Assembly: GCA_947495425.1 (NCBI GenBank)
Contig: CANLYR010000036.1
Location: 1-49,442 of the forward strand
Reading direction: 5' to 3'
Length of the DNA stretch: 49,442 nt
From: an uncultured Aquimarina sp.
GTDB taxonomy: Bacteria; Bacteroidota; Bacteroidia; Flavobacteriales; Flavobacteriaceae
Below, piece by piece: positions 18,152-26,725 of this stretch (position 1 is the first letter of the stretch; every line of letters begins with the position of its first letter). The notes under the pieces are model-generated. The model saw only the letters and a program-made list of their open reading frames with translations. It ran no database searches and was not told the DNA's origin. Position numbers and translations under genes: made by a program.

Positions 18152-18575
18152 TATATTACAAATTAATGAATACTAGAAATTTAGTTGTTAAAATGCTGAT
18201 AGTGGTACATTTCACTCATTGATAGTAAGCTTACAATAGCATTTTTGATGACTGTACCGTTGTATCTACAAGTGGCCCTTGTTTATCATGGGTACTGTAT
18301 CCCAAGATTAGGAGTTGAGGTATCTTTTCTTTAGAACTGAATATACTTAGTATTGATTTCAATGATGATACTATCATTTTTTTGAAAGAAAAGGTTCTGA
18401 TCTTGCTCTTAATTGTATTTGTATTGAAGCTTGTACTCGGAAATTTGTAAAAATTTTATAGCTGGTTTAACATTTAAAATGAGTAATATTAAATCATTAT
18501 TGTTAAAACTTTAATAAATAAAAAAAATATTTACCTTTAACCCGAAGTATTGTTTTGTTGAAAAGGGAAATAAAA
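18152..18575. other. 424-base stretch with a possible 48-codon minus-strand ORF
   Basis: Between the peptide terminator and the sigma-factor gene. On the minus strand an ATG at 18377 opens a 48-codon frame ending at 18231 (starts MIVSSLKSILSIFSSKEKIP, contains LGYSTHDKQGPLVDTTVQSS). Its amino-acid make-up looks more protein-like than random AT-rich DNA. The rest should include the sigma-factor promoter. Confidence 0.4.
18231..18377 (-). CDS. Possible small protein, 48 residues, unrecognised
   Basis: ATG at 18377, stop TAA at 18231-18233. Hydrophobic beginning, then a polar middle (YSTHDKQGPLVDTT). I recognise no family. It could equally be the decayed end of a larger gene. Position between a peptide gene and a sigma factor gives no clue. 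Confidence 0.25.
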   Translation of the reverse strand: MIVSSLKSILSIFSSKEKIPQLLILGYSTHDKQGPLVDTTVQSSKMLL

Positions 18576-19130
18576 ATGGCAAATAGTATTTTCATTAAAA
18601 ACATTAATGAAGGGGATCAAGAAGCGTTTAAAATTCTTTTTGAGCTTTACTATGCCAAATTATTATATATAGCTAGTAATTATATTTCTAGTAGAGAAGA
18701 TGCAGAAGAAATTGTGCAAGACGTATTTCTAAAAATTTGGAAAAACAGAAAGAGTATTACCACCAATCTTAATGGCTATATCTTTAAAGTGACCAGAAAT
18801 GCCTGTTTGGATCATTTAAGGTCTAAAAAACATAAACTTAGTATATCTAACAATATACTTCAGCTAGAAGCATTGCTCAATCACAATGCACTTGCTGATC
18901 AAATGACTTCGACGATTATAGAAAAAGAGCTTGAAGCCAGAATTCAGATCTCTATAGCGTCACTTCCTGAAAAATGCAAAAGAGTCTTTATTAAAAGCAG
19001 GATTGAAGGCCTCAAAAATAAAGAGATTTCTGAAGAATTGAATATTTCGATCAAAACAGTAGAAAATCATATGTCAAAAGCTCTTAAGCATATGAGACTA
19101 CATCTTCGAGAATTTTTATCAATTTTTTAA
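18576..19130 (+). CDS. ECF-type RNA polymerase sigma-70 factor (Bacteroidota FecI-like)
   Basis: A 184-residue ECF sigma factor. The start is set at the ATG at 18576; the longest ORF begins at a TTG seven codons earlier. Region 2 spans about residues 15-85 (FELYYAKLLYIASNYISSREDAEEIVQDVFLKIW is typical) and region 4 about 120-178 (LPEKCKRVFIKSRIEGLKNKEISEELNIS, an HTH). Bacteroidota factors of this type are held by a FecR anti-sigma factor and switch on an adjacent SusC/SusD operon when the outer-membrane receptor binds its ligand. The next three genes are exactly that set. Confidence 0.93.
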   Translation: MANSIFIKNINEGDQEAFKILFELYYAKLLYIASNYISSREDAEEIVQDVFLKIWKNRKSITTNLNGYIFKVTRNACLDHLRSKKHKLSISNNILQLEALLNHNALADQMTSTIIEKELEARIQISIASLPEKCKRVFIKSRIEGLKNKEISEELNISIKTVENHMSKALKHMRLHLREFLSIF

Positions 19131-19197
19131 AAAATATAAAAATACATAGGGGGTTGTGCATTTTTATACGTCTATTATAGTATAAGACCATAGATTA

Positions 19198-20172
19198 ATG
19201 GAAGAAAAAGACCTCATTAAGTATATTAAGGGTAAAGCCAATACAGATGAAAAAAAATCTGTTATTGATTGGATAAGGAGAGATAAAGCTAATCAAAAAC
19301 GGTATCACATAGTAAAAGCTAACTATGTGGCTTCTACTTTGGATGCGTTAGACACTCAGGATACTGATAGATCATATCATCATTTTTCTGAAAAAATAAC
19401 TAAAAGAAAAAGACGATATTACAAAACTGTCGCAGCTGTGATTTTGCTTCCTCTGCTTATTTGGCAAGGACTTACATTCTTTCCCAATAATAATCTAATT
19501 GCAGACACAAAATCGTTTTTTAAATTCGATACGCACAGTGTTATTACTAAGAGAGGTGACAATAAGAAAGTTGTATTGCCAGACGGCTCTATAATTACGC
19601 TTAATGCGAAAAGTAACTTAATATATCCTAAAAAATTTCTAGACACTATTAGAGAAGTGACATTAGTAGGTGAAGCTTTTTTTGATATTAAAAGAGATAC
19701 CCTTAGACCTTTTGTTGTGCATACAAATCATCTTAAAGTTAAAGTGTTAGGTACATCATTTAATGTAAAATCATATCCTAAAGATGAGCAAGTCGAAACC
19801 ACATTGGTTTCTGGAAAAGTAGAAGTAATCGAGGAACGAAGCAAACACCCCATAATTCTAGAACCGTCGCAAAGAGCCACTTTTGATAAAGGCAAAAGAA
19901 ATCTAGAAGTAGATCGTGTAGATTCTAAAAATGTAATTGCATGGAGACAGGGAAAATTAGTATTTGACAAAACTCCCTTAAAACAGGTTGTTTCTGATTT
20001 AAATAGAAAATACAATGTAGATTTTGTGATAAAGTCTGATGCTCTTTTAGAGTACAAGTTTACAGGAGAATTCGATAACCTAACCATAGAAGAGGTTTTA
20101 AAGTTCCTAAAATTGTCGTCGTCAATAAATTATAAATATATAAATAACAAAATTATGTTGAATTCAGAATAA
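19198..20172 (+). CDS. FecR-family anti-sigma factor
   Basis: A 324-residue inner-membrane regulator. The N-terminal cytoplasmic segment (residues 1-75) should bind the sigma factor, a single transmembrane helix lies at about 76-95 after a basic KRKRRYYK stretch, and the periplasmic FecR domain (about 105-210, with KKVVLPDGSIITLNAKSNLIYP and GEAFFDIKRD) is followed by a C-terminal DUF4974-like domain (about 250-320) with a secretin/STN-like fold. It relays the receptor signal across the periplasm to the ECF sigma factor encoded 67 bases upstream. Confidence 0.93.
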   Translation: MEEKDLIKYIKGKANTDEKKSVIDWIRRDKANQKRYHIVKANYVASTLDALDTQDTDRSYHHFSEKITKRKRRYYKTVAAVILLPLLIWQGLTFFPNNNLIADTKSFFKFDTHSVITKRGDNKKVVLPDGSIITLNAKSNLIYPKKFLDTIREVTLVGEAFFDIKRDTLRPFVVHTNHLKVKVLGTSFNVKSYPKDEQVETTLVSGKVEVIEERSKHPIILEPSQRATFDKGKRNLEVDRVDSKNVIAWRQGKLVFDKTPLKQVVSDLNRKYNVDFVIKSDALLEYKFTGEFDNLTIEEVLKFLKLSSSINYKYINNKIMLNSE

Positions 20173-20191
20173 GAATATATAGTTAAATAGT

Positions 20192-20218
20192 GAAGAGGAT
20201 GGTTCCAGCATCCTCTTC
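20192..20218 (+). terminator. Hairpin between fecR and susC
   Basis: A perfect 10-bp stem GAAGAGGATG / CATCCTCTTC with a seven-base loop (GTTCCAG), followed by only TTGG. It starts 20 bases after the FecR stop. It may terminate the regulatory genes so that the receptor genes are driven by their own sigma-dependent promoter, or partly attenuate read-through. Confidence 0.65.
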
Positions 20219-20272
20219 TTGGAATAAATTAATTAGACTCAGAACAAGAATAATTAAAAATCACACAAAATT

Positions 20273-23200
20273 ATGAAAAAAAACCCACTTGGTGTTTTCT
20301 TTACTAGAAAACATCTTATACGATTTATGAAAATTTATTCGTTACTCATTTGTATCACCCTTTCAAAACTATTTTCATTCAACACCTATTCTCAAAACAT
20401 TTCTATTTCATTGGATGAAGTTACACTACAATTGGCAATTGATAAAATTGAACAGCAAAGTGAGTATCATTTCTTTTATAACAACAGCTTGATCGATATA
20501 ACTAAAAAGGTATCTCTAAAAGCTGATAACGAAAAGATAAGAGCAGTGCTTGTTGAGTTATTTAGTGATACTAAAATAGATTTTAAAATTTATAAAAATC
20601 AAATTGTTTTGTTTCCTAAAAATGGAAATGTATTAGGTCAATCGTTTAAAAAGCTGATCCATTCAATAGATAAGGGATATGTGCAGCACATCAAAAACAC
20701 AGGTGTTCTAACAAAGCAGTCTTTAGTACAACAGAATACAATCACGGGTACAGTTTTGGGAGAAGATAATTTGCCATTGCCAGGTGTAAATGTCATTATT
20801 AAAGGAACCAATACCGGGACTCAAACTAATTTTGATGGGGAATATACTATAGAGGCTAATCAAGGAGAGATATTAGTGTTTTCCTATCTTGGATTTGAGA
20901 CTAAGGAAGTGATTATAGATAGTAATATTCTTAATATAGTCATGAAAGAAAATATAAGTTCATTGGATGAAGTAGTTGTTACTGGATATGGAGTTCAAAA
21001 AAAATCTAGAATAACAGGATCCACATCAAACCTAAATATAAAGGCAATTACATCTGTACCCAGAGCAGCTGTTCAGGAAAGTATTCAGGGTAATGTAGCT
21101 GGAGTACAGGTTACAGCAATTAGTGGTCAACCGGGAGCAACACCAAACGTTAGAATCAGAGGTGTTGGTTCTTTTGATTCTGCAGTTCCGTTATATGTAA
21201 TAGATGGTTTTCAGACCAAAGATGCTAGTGTTATTGCTTCGCTAAATCCAAATGATATAGAAGCTATGTCTGTACTTAAGGATGCAGCTGCAACATCAAT
21301 ATATGGAGTTAGAGGTGCCAATGGTGTTATCGTTATTAAAACAAAGTCAGGAAAATCTGGAGAGACAAAAGTCTCATATAGTGTACAATCCGGAATATCA
21401 TCAGCAGCGGTAGCAGAAAGGTTCGAACCATTAAACACTTCAGAACTACAAGAATTATTAGTCGAAGGCGTACAAAATGCAGGAATACGTGATAATAGTG
21501 CTGATGCGCTAGCTTTTTTAGTAGATAATGATTTTGATCCAAATGTAAATACAAATTGGTATGATTTACTCACCAGAGATGGATTATACCAACAGCATAA
21601 CCTTTCTATTAGTGGTGGGTCAGATAAAACTAAATTTTATATATCAGGTGGATATTTTAATCAGGAAGGTATAATTCTTGGTTCTCAATTTGAGAGAATG
21701 AATACACGATTAAAAATTGAACATCAATTTTCAGAAAAATTAAAGGTAGATGCAAATATCGCGTACAATAAATCAATTTCCAAGGTTCGTCCAGATGGTG
21801 GCGCATTTGCTAATCCTGTAAGGGCTATTTATAGAATTAGACCAGATATATCGCCAACTAATGAAGATGGAACCTTCAATTTTGATTTTAATAATACACA
21901 TAATCCCGTAGCACAAGCCGAACAAGAAATCAGAAAAGATATAGATCATCAAATATTGGCGGGAGCAGGACTTGCTTATAAAATAACTAATAACCTTACT
22001 TATGAATCTTTGATTAATATGAACCAAACCTTTCAAGATGAGTTTAGACGATTTCCATCAGGCTATGGTAGTGGTTTAGCTAATCAAGGTGAAGGAAGTC
22101 AAGATTCTAATTTTTTGTTTTCATGGCTATTTAGAAATTTACTTCGCTATTATCATAATTGGAATAATAGTAGTATAACTGCCTTTGGAGGATACGAATT
22201 ACAAAAGACAAGAGATAAAGAAACAGAATTAGAAGTAGTTAATATTCCTAATGGTTTTGAAGACCTTAGAAATGGTAGTACTCCAACAATTGCATCTACA
22301 GAGAAAGACCAAGAAGGTCTTAATTCTGTATTTTTTAATACAGAATATGTCTATGATGATCGTTATTTGGTTAGTGGTTCTATACGACGTGATGGCTCTT
22401 CTAATTTTGGAGAAAATAATCGTTATGCAATATTTTGGTCTGCCGGTATTGGTTGGAATATTGCTAACGAATCATTTATGGAAAGTGTTGATTTCATAAA
22501 TGATTTTAAATTTAGAGCAAGCTTTGGAGTCAATGGTAATGATCCAGAAACAGGAATATTTAATTTATTTTCAGTGAATGATTACAATGGAAACCCTGGC
22601 TTACTTTTTACTTCTGTAGGAAATCCTGATATCGTTTGGGAAACAAATGAAACCTTAAATGTTGGTGTAGACTATTCTTTTTTTAACAATAGAATTCAAG
22701 GTAGCCTTGATTGGTATACTAGAGAAACAATTGATCTTCTAAGAGAATTACCGATTTCTGCTGCCAATGGTGATGGTGGTGAAAGTGCAAGTAATATAGA
22801 TGACTCAAGTGATATAGCTTTTAATATTGGATCTATGAAAAATACTGGGATCGAATTAGACATTACGACTAGAAATATTGTTTCTAATACCCAAGGGTTT
22901 ACTTGGACTACAAACTTCAATTTTACAAGAAACCAAAATGAAATAACAAAACTAACCGATAGTGGTGAGCCCATAATTGATGGTACTAGAATAACAGCAA
23001 TAGGAGAAGATTTTGAAACATTTTATTTACCTAGATATGCGGGTGTAGATCCGGCCAATGGAAATGCATTGTGGTATACTGATGACACAAGAACTGAAGT
23101 TACTGCTGATTATGAAAAAGCTGATGATGTAATTATCGGTAAAGCGACTCCGGATTTTTATGCAGGCTTTAGAAACTCATTTTCGTATAAAGGAATCACA

Positions 23201-23659
23201 CTAGATTTTCAATTATATACAGCATGGGGAGGTTTGGTATATGATACTTGGAATCGATTTACGAACAGTGATGGCTCACGTAGATTATCTAATTCTGGAA
23301 ATGTGAGTAGAGGTACTTATAACAGGAGATGGCAACAGCCAGGAGACGTCACAGATGTTCCTGCTTTTGTGTATGGTAATACACAAACGGGAGCATCCTC
23401 TTTTAGATCCAGCAGATTTGTTTATGATGGAAGCTATATAAGATTACGAGAAATATCATTAGGTTATGATTTACCTATTGATGCTATTAGTAAAATTGGA
23501 CTTTCTAATGCCAGAATTTATATTAAAGGGAACAATTTATATACATTTATAAAGGATGATAGGCTAGAAAGAGATCCAGAAACTGGTTCAAACGGACGAT
23601 TAGATCAGGAAATTCCTATAACAAGAACTTTATTTTTAGGTATGGATATTACATTTTAA
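20273..23659 (+). CDS. SusC/RagA-family TonB-dependent receptor with STN signalling domain
   Basis: An 1128-residue outer-membrane receptor. Order: signal sequence to about residue 40, an STN domain (about 45-105, QNISISLDEVTLQLAIDKIE), a spacer, a CarboxypepD_reg domain (about 158-230, ITGTVLGEDNLPLPGVNVIIKGT), a plug with the SusC signatures EVVVTGYGVQKK and VYVIDG-like PLYVIDGFQ then GANGVIVIKTKSGK, and a 22-strand-type barrel to the C-terminus. The STN domain is the part that contacts a FecR anti-sigma, so this receptor both imports and signals. Substrate cannot be read: no glycoside hydrolase lies beside it. SusD follows after 12 bases. Confidence 0.96.
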   Translation: MKKNPLGVFFTRKHLIRFMKIYSLLICITLSKLFSFNTYSQNISISLDEVTLQLAIDKIEQQSEYHFFYNNSLIDITKKVSLKADNEKIRAVLVELFSDTKIDFKIYKNQIVLFPKNGNVLGQSFKKLIHSIDKGYVQHIKNTGVLTKQSLVQQNTITGTVLGEDNLPLPGVNVIIKGTNTGTQTNFDGEYTIEANQGEILVFSYLGFETKEVIIDSNILNIVMKENISSLDEVVVTGYGVQKKSRITGSTSNLNIKAITSVPRAAVQESIQGNVAGVQVTAISGQPGATPNVRIRGVGSFDSAVPLYVIDGFQTKDASVIASLNPNDIEAMSVLKDAAATSIYGVRGANGVIVIKTKSGKSGETKVSYSVQSGISSAAVAERFEPLNTSELQELLVEGVQNAGIRDNSADALAFLVDNDFDPNVNTNWYDLLTRDGLYQQHNLSISGGSDKTKFYISGGYFNQEGIILGSQFERMNTRLKIEHQFSEKLKVDANIAYNKSISKVRPDGGAFANPVRAIYRIRPDISPTNEDGTFNFDFNNTHNPVAQAEQEIRKDIDHQILAGAGLAYKITNNLTYESLINMNQTFQDEFRRFPSGYGSGLANQGEGSQDSNFLFSWLFRNLLRYYHNWNNSSITAFGGYELQKTRDKETELEVVNIPNGFEDLRNGSTPTIASTEKDQEGLNSVFFNTEYVYDDRYLVSGSIRRDGSSNFGENNRYAIFWSAGIGWNIANESFMESVDFINDFKFRASFGVNGNDPETGIFNLFSVNDYNGNPGLLFTSVGNPDIVWETNETLNVGVDYSFFNNRIQGSLDWYTRETIDLLRELPISAANGDGGESASNIDDSSDIAFNIGSMKNTGIELDITTRNIVSNTQGFTWTTNFNFTRNQNEITKLTDSGEPIIDGTRITAIGEDFETFYLPRYAGVDPANGNALWYTDDTRTEVTADYEKADDVIIGKATPDFYAGFRNSFSYKGITLDFQLYTAWGGLVYDTWNRFTNSDGSRRLSNSGNVSRGTYNRRWQQPGDVTDVPAFVYGNTQTGASSFRSSRFVYDGSYIRLREISLGYDLPIDAISKIGLSNARIYIKGNNLYTFIKDDRLERDPETGSNGRLDQEIPITRTLFLGMDITF

Positions 23660-23671
23660 AAAAAAAATACT

Positions 23672-25099
23672 ATGAAAACATATATATATATAATATTAAT
23701 TATCACAGGATTCTCAATATTATCCTGTGAGGATACATTGGAACAAAGACTCTCAAACTCAGTAGAAGTGGAAGAAGCGATTGTTGACTTAAATACCTTA
23801 AACTTAGCTACAAATGGAGCTTATAGTCTTTTAGCCAATATTGGCCACTATAATCGAAATTTTGTGCTAGTACCCGAAATTCTCTCTGATAATTCTTTCA
23901 TAGATGCATTTGATAATACAGGTAGGTTTCTCGATTTTGATAATTATATTATTAACTCTAATAATGTAAGAACAAAAGAATTGTACAATAATATGTCGCG
24001 ACTAATTGCTACAACTTCTATCGTAATCGAAAAGGCTAATGATTTATCGTTTCCAGAGTCAGAACAAGAAGATGCAAGCCAGTATATTGGTGAAGTTTAT
24101 ACTTTAAGAGCATTAGCGTTTCATAATTTTCAACTGTTATTTGCACAACCGTATAATTTCACGACAGATGCATCGCATTTAGGTGTTCCCATTCCAGAAT
24201 TTGAATTATTGGGAGATGGAGCAACTCTTCAAGAGCCTTCGCGTAGTACAACAGCAAAAGTTTATGAACAAATTGTAAATGATTTAGAAAATGCCATAGG
24301 TTTGATGAGAGAAACTTCTGATCCTGCCAGATTAGATATACATGCAACAAAAGGATTATTGGCTAGAGTATATTTACACATGCAAAATTGGGAAAGAGCC
24401 AGAGATTTTGCTAATGACGTAATCGAAAATAGTGGAAATGAATTACTATCTAGAGATGAGTATATAGCTAGTTGGGGATTGGATTCTAATAAAGAGACGT
24501 TATTTACTGTAGCTAATAACTTAGCTGATAATTCTGGAGCTAATTCAATCGGTCATTTTTATCTAAATTTTAAAGATGCATTTGCAACAGATGATTTTAA
24601 AGATACATTAGATGATACAGACATTAGGAGGGACTTATATCCGAGAGAAAGTGGAGTAAATATGGTTAAAAAATTTCCAAAAGGTACTCAGGACGATAAT
24701 ATACAAGTGTTACGACTATCAGAAATATATTTGATCAAGGCAGAAGCACATGCCCAACTTAATGAGGTTGTCCAAGCACAACAAACATTGGATATCATTA
24801 TCCAGCGTGCCTTAGAGGTTCCTACTCTGCCAGATATGCTTCCTGTCACTACAGAAACTGGACAAGCATTGCTTGATAAAATTATATTAGAAAGAAGAAA
24901 AGAGTTAGCTTTTGAAGGGTTTAGACTCTTTGATCTAACTCGATATGATAAGACTTTTACAAAATTCAGACAAGATGACGAGCCAATTATTGTTGTTGGA
25001 ACAGACAAAGAAGATAGGCAAAGAACAATATTACCAATCCCAATCGATGAGATTAATGTAAATCCTAATATTGCTGATCAACAAAATCCAGGATACTAA
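23672..25099 (+). CDS. RagB/SusD-family nutrient-binding outer-membrane lipoprotein
   Basis: A 475-residue surface lipoprotein that caps the SusC barrel and captures substrate. A lipobox ends at ILSC (Cys19). The body shows the TPR-like SusD helices (GEVYTLRALAFHNFQLLFAQPYNF, KGLLARVYLHMQNWERARDFA) and the classical C-terminal block (LRLSEIYLIKAEAHAQ, LERRKELAFEGFRLFDLTRY, ILPIPIDEINVNPNI, ending QNPGY). Twelve bases downstream of susC and clearly in one operon. Confidence 0.96.
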   Translation: MKTYIYIILIITGFSILSCEDTLEQRLSNSVEVEEAIVDLNTLNLATNGAYSLLANIGHYNRNFVLVPEILSDNSFIDAFDNTGRFLDFDNYIINSNNVRTKELYNNMSRLIATTSIVIEKANDLSFPESEQEDASQYIGEVYTLRALAFHNFQLLFAQPYNFTTDASHLGVPIPEFELLGDGATLQEPSRSTTAKVYEQIVNDLENAIGLMRETSDPARLDIHATKGLLARVYLHMQNWERARDFANDVIENSGNELLSRDEYIASWGLDSNKETLFTVANNLADNSGANSIGHFYLNFKDAFATDDFKDTLDDTDIRRDLYPRESGVNMVKKFPKGTQDDNIQVLRLSEIYLIKAEAHAQLNEVVQAQQTLDIIIQRALEVPTLPDMLPVTTETGQALLDKIILERRKELAFEGFRLFDLTRYDKTFTKFRQDDEPIIVVGTDKEDRQRTILPIPIDEINVNPNIADQQNPGY

Positions 25100-25111
25100 A
25101 AAATAATAAAA

Positions 25112-26233
25112 ATGAAAAATATTAAACGTATATATCTCATACATCTTATTAGTATAATATGTATTTTAAGTTGTGATACAGAAAACGATGTGATTTTACC
25201 TACAGAACAATTTGATTACATTACTTTTGAGACTGACGAAATAAATGTTATAGAATCTGATTCTGGTAAGATTTCAACTACTTTTATATATTCTGGTGAG
25301 CTTCTTTCTCAAGATCTGACAGTTAATTATACAATTACTTTTCCTGATGAAGATGCTGCACAAGAAGGAGTTGATTTCATCCTGCCTACAGAATCAGGAA
25401 GCTTTATATTACCCGCTGGAGAATCATCGATTAACGTTACACTTTTAGAGTCTTTAATTAATGATGAACTTTCCATCGGATCAAGACAGCTTATATTTAG
25501 TCTCCAGCCGATTGAAGGGCTCATATTAGGAGAGCCTGATAATTTAGAACATAAAAGTATTACACTTACCATAGGTGAAGATGATCTATTTGAATTTGGA
25601 TACACTAGTTTTGAAGAAGTGCCGACTTTTGATGTACTTACGACGTATCCCAGACCCGCAACTTCTGTAGATCCATTACCAAATATACAAGATAGTGACC
25701 CTGTTTCAGATGCTCCTTATGTTAGTTTGTCTAATGCGATGAATGAACTTGGTTTTACAACATCATTTACAGCTGGTGATGTAAGCAGTGTTGAACAAGA
25801 AAGAATGGGTGTATATAATAATACTGTTGCTGCTGCCAACCCAGACGAATTTATAACCACTTTTATTGATGGAGAACAAGCCTATATTACTTCTGATTTG
25901 GATGGTACGTTAACGCTAACATTTGACGAAATCACAACTCTTAATCCAGAAGTTACGAATGCAGTTCTGGATGTCAAAGTTTTTTTTAATGCAACAACTT
26001 GGGAGTCTACAGATGGTATTGCTATCTTTTTTGAAACTGAAGATGGTAGAGGAGAACCTATTCTTTCACTTTTTAGTGATGATATTGAGGAAATAGATGG
26101 AGAATGGAATACGTTGAGAATCCCAATTCCTGATGATAGGTTAGCAAAAGGAAGGCTAATCATCACCATGGCTAACAGTTTTAGATTAGAAACCATTATA
26201 CTTGATTCTGTTTCAATAAAAGGTATCCAATAA
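25112..26233 (+). CDS. Surface lipoprotein of the SusCD operon, beta-sandwich domains
   Basis: A 373-residue lipoprotein (lipobox ending ILSC, Cys21) 12 bases after susD and therefore in its operon. Residues about 35-150 look like a Calx-beta/DUF4843-type domain (DFILPTESGSFILPAGESSINVTLLES). From about 165 a second beta-sandwich begins with YTSFEEVP and ends GEWNTLRIPIP... TIILDSVSIKG, resembling a module I know from several flavobacterial secreted proteins. In such operons the third gene often encodes a surface binding protein for the same substrate; that role is inference. It has no catalytic motif I can see. Confidence 0.75.
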   Translation: MKNIKRIYLIHLISIICILSCDTENDVILPTEQFDYITFETDEINVIESDSGKISTTFIYSGELLSQDLTVNYTITFPDEDAAQEGVDFILPTESGSFILPAGESSINVTLLESLINDELSIGSRQLIFSLQPIEGLILGEPDNLEHKSITLTIGEDDLFEFGYTSFEEVPTFDVLTTYPRPATSVDPLPNIQDSDPVSDAPYVSLSNAMNELGFTTSFTAGDVSSVEQERMGVYNNTVAAANPDEFITTFIDGEQAYITSDLDGTLTLTFDEITTLNPEVTNAVLDVKVFFNATTWESTDGIAIFFETEDGRGEPILSLFSDDIEEIDGEWNTLRIPIPDDRLAKGRLIITMANSFRLETIILDSVSIKGIQ

Positions 26234-26267
26234 ATAATAATATTTGAGTTAGTAGCCTATTAATACT

Positions 26268-26305
26268 AATGAATCCGATAGATGCTAATATTTGTCGGAT
26301 TCATT
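26268..26305 (+). terminator. Intrinsic terminator of the SusCD operon
   Basis: A perfect 11-bp stem AATGAATCCGA / TCGGATTCATT around a 16-base loop, followed by TATTT. It begins 35 bases after the last gene of the operon. Confidence 0.8.
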
Positions 26306-26310
26306 TATTT

Positions 26311-26481
26311 AACCCGTTTTATGCATTAGAACTTCGTTATGAAGGTTGTAAGCGCAATAAAACCTGACATTTTACGAATTTTAGCATAGCGCCGTTATGG
26401 TAAAATTTGAAAATGTAGTGTAGCGATAGGTTTTGCGGCGATTACAAGCTGTAATAGATTTTCTAATGCATAGAACGGGTT
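26311..26481. mobile_element. 171-bp palindromic element, MITE-like
   Basis: Terminal inverted repeats of 21 bases match at 20 positions: AACCCGTTTTATGCATTAGAA at 26311-26331 and its complement at 26461-26481. The inside continues to pair: TTGTAAGCG...AAAACCT on the left with AGGTTTT...CGATTACAA on the right, and CATTTTACGAATTTTA with TAAAATTTGAAAATG, around CATAGCGCCGTTATG. So the whole element is one long imperfect hairpin with no coding capacity. That is the form of a miniature inverted-repeat transposable element. No second copy exists in this window and I could not fix a target-site duplication. A structured RNA is the alternative. Confidence 0.65.
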
Positions 26482-26725
26482 TAATCATTAGATTCATCCA
26501 GAGTAGTGGTTTTAAGCCGAAAAATTAAGTTACTAAATGTGAATTTGAAGGCACAAGCATTACTTATCAAAGATTTATTATTCAAACTTTATTTTGTTAT
26601 TAATAACTTTACTTCTTTCCTTATGTAGTTTAGATGTTTTATTTTAGTACGAAATACTAGAATCCTCAGCATAAGAAATCTTATATCAGTTTTTAGTTAA
26701 AATCCTTATCCTAATCAAATTTTGT
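26482..26725. other. Intergenic stretch before the S9 peptidase
   Basis: With the element and terminator above it completes a 492-base gene-free interval. AT-rich, no ORF, no clear hairpin; presumably holds the peptidase promoter. Confidence 0.4.
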
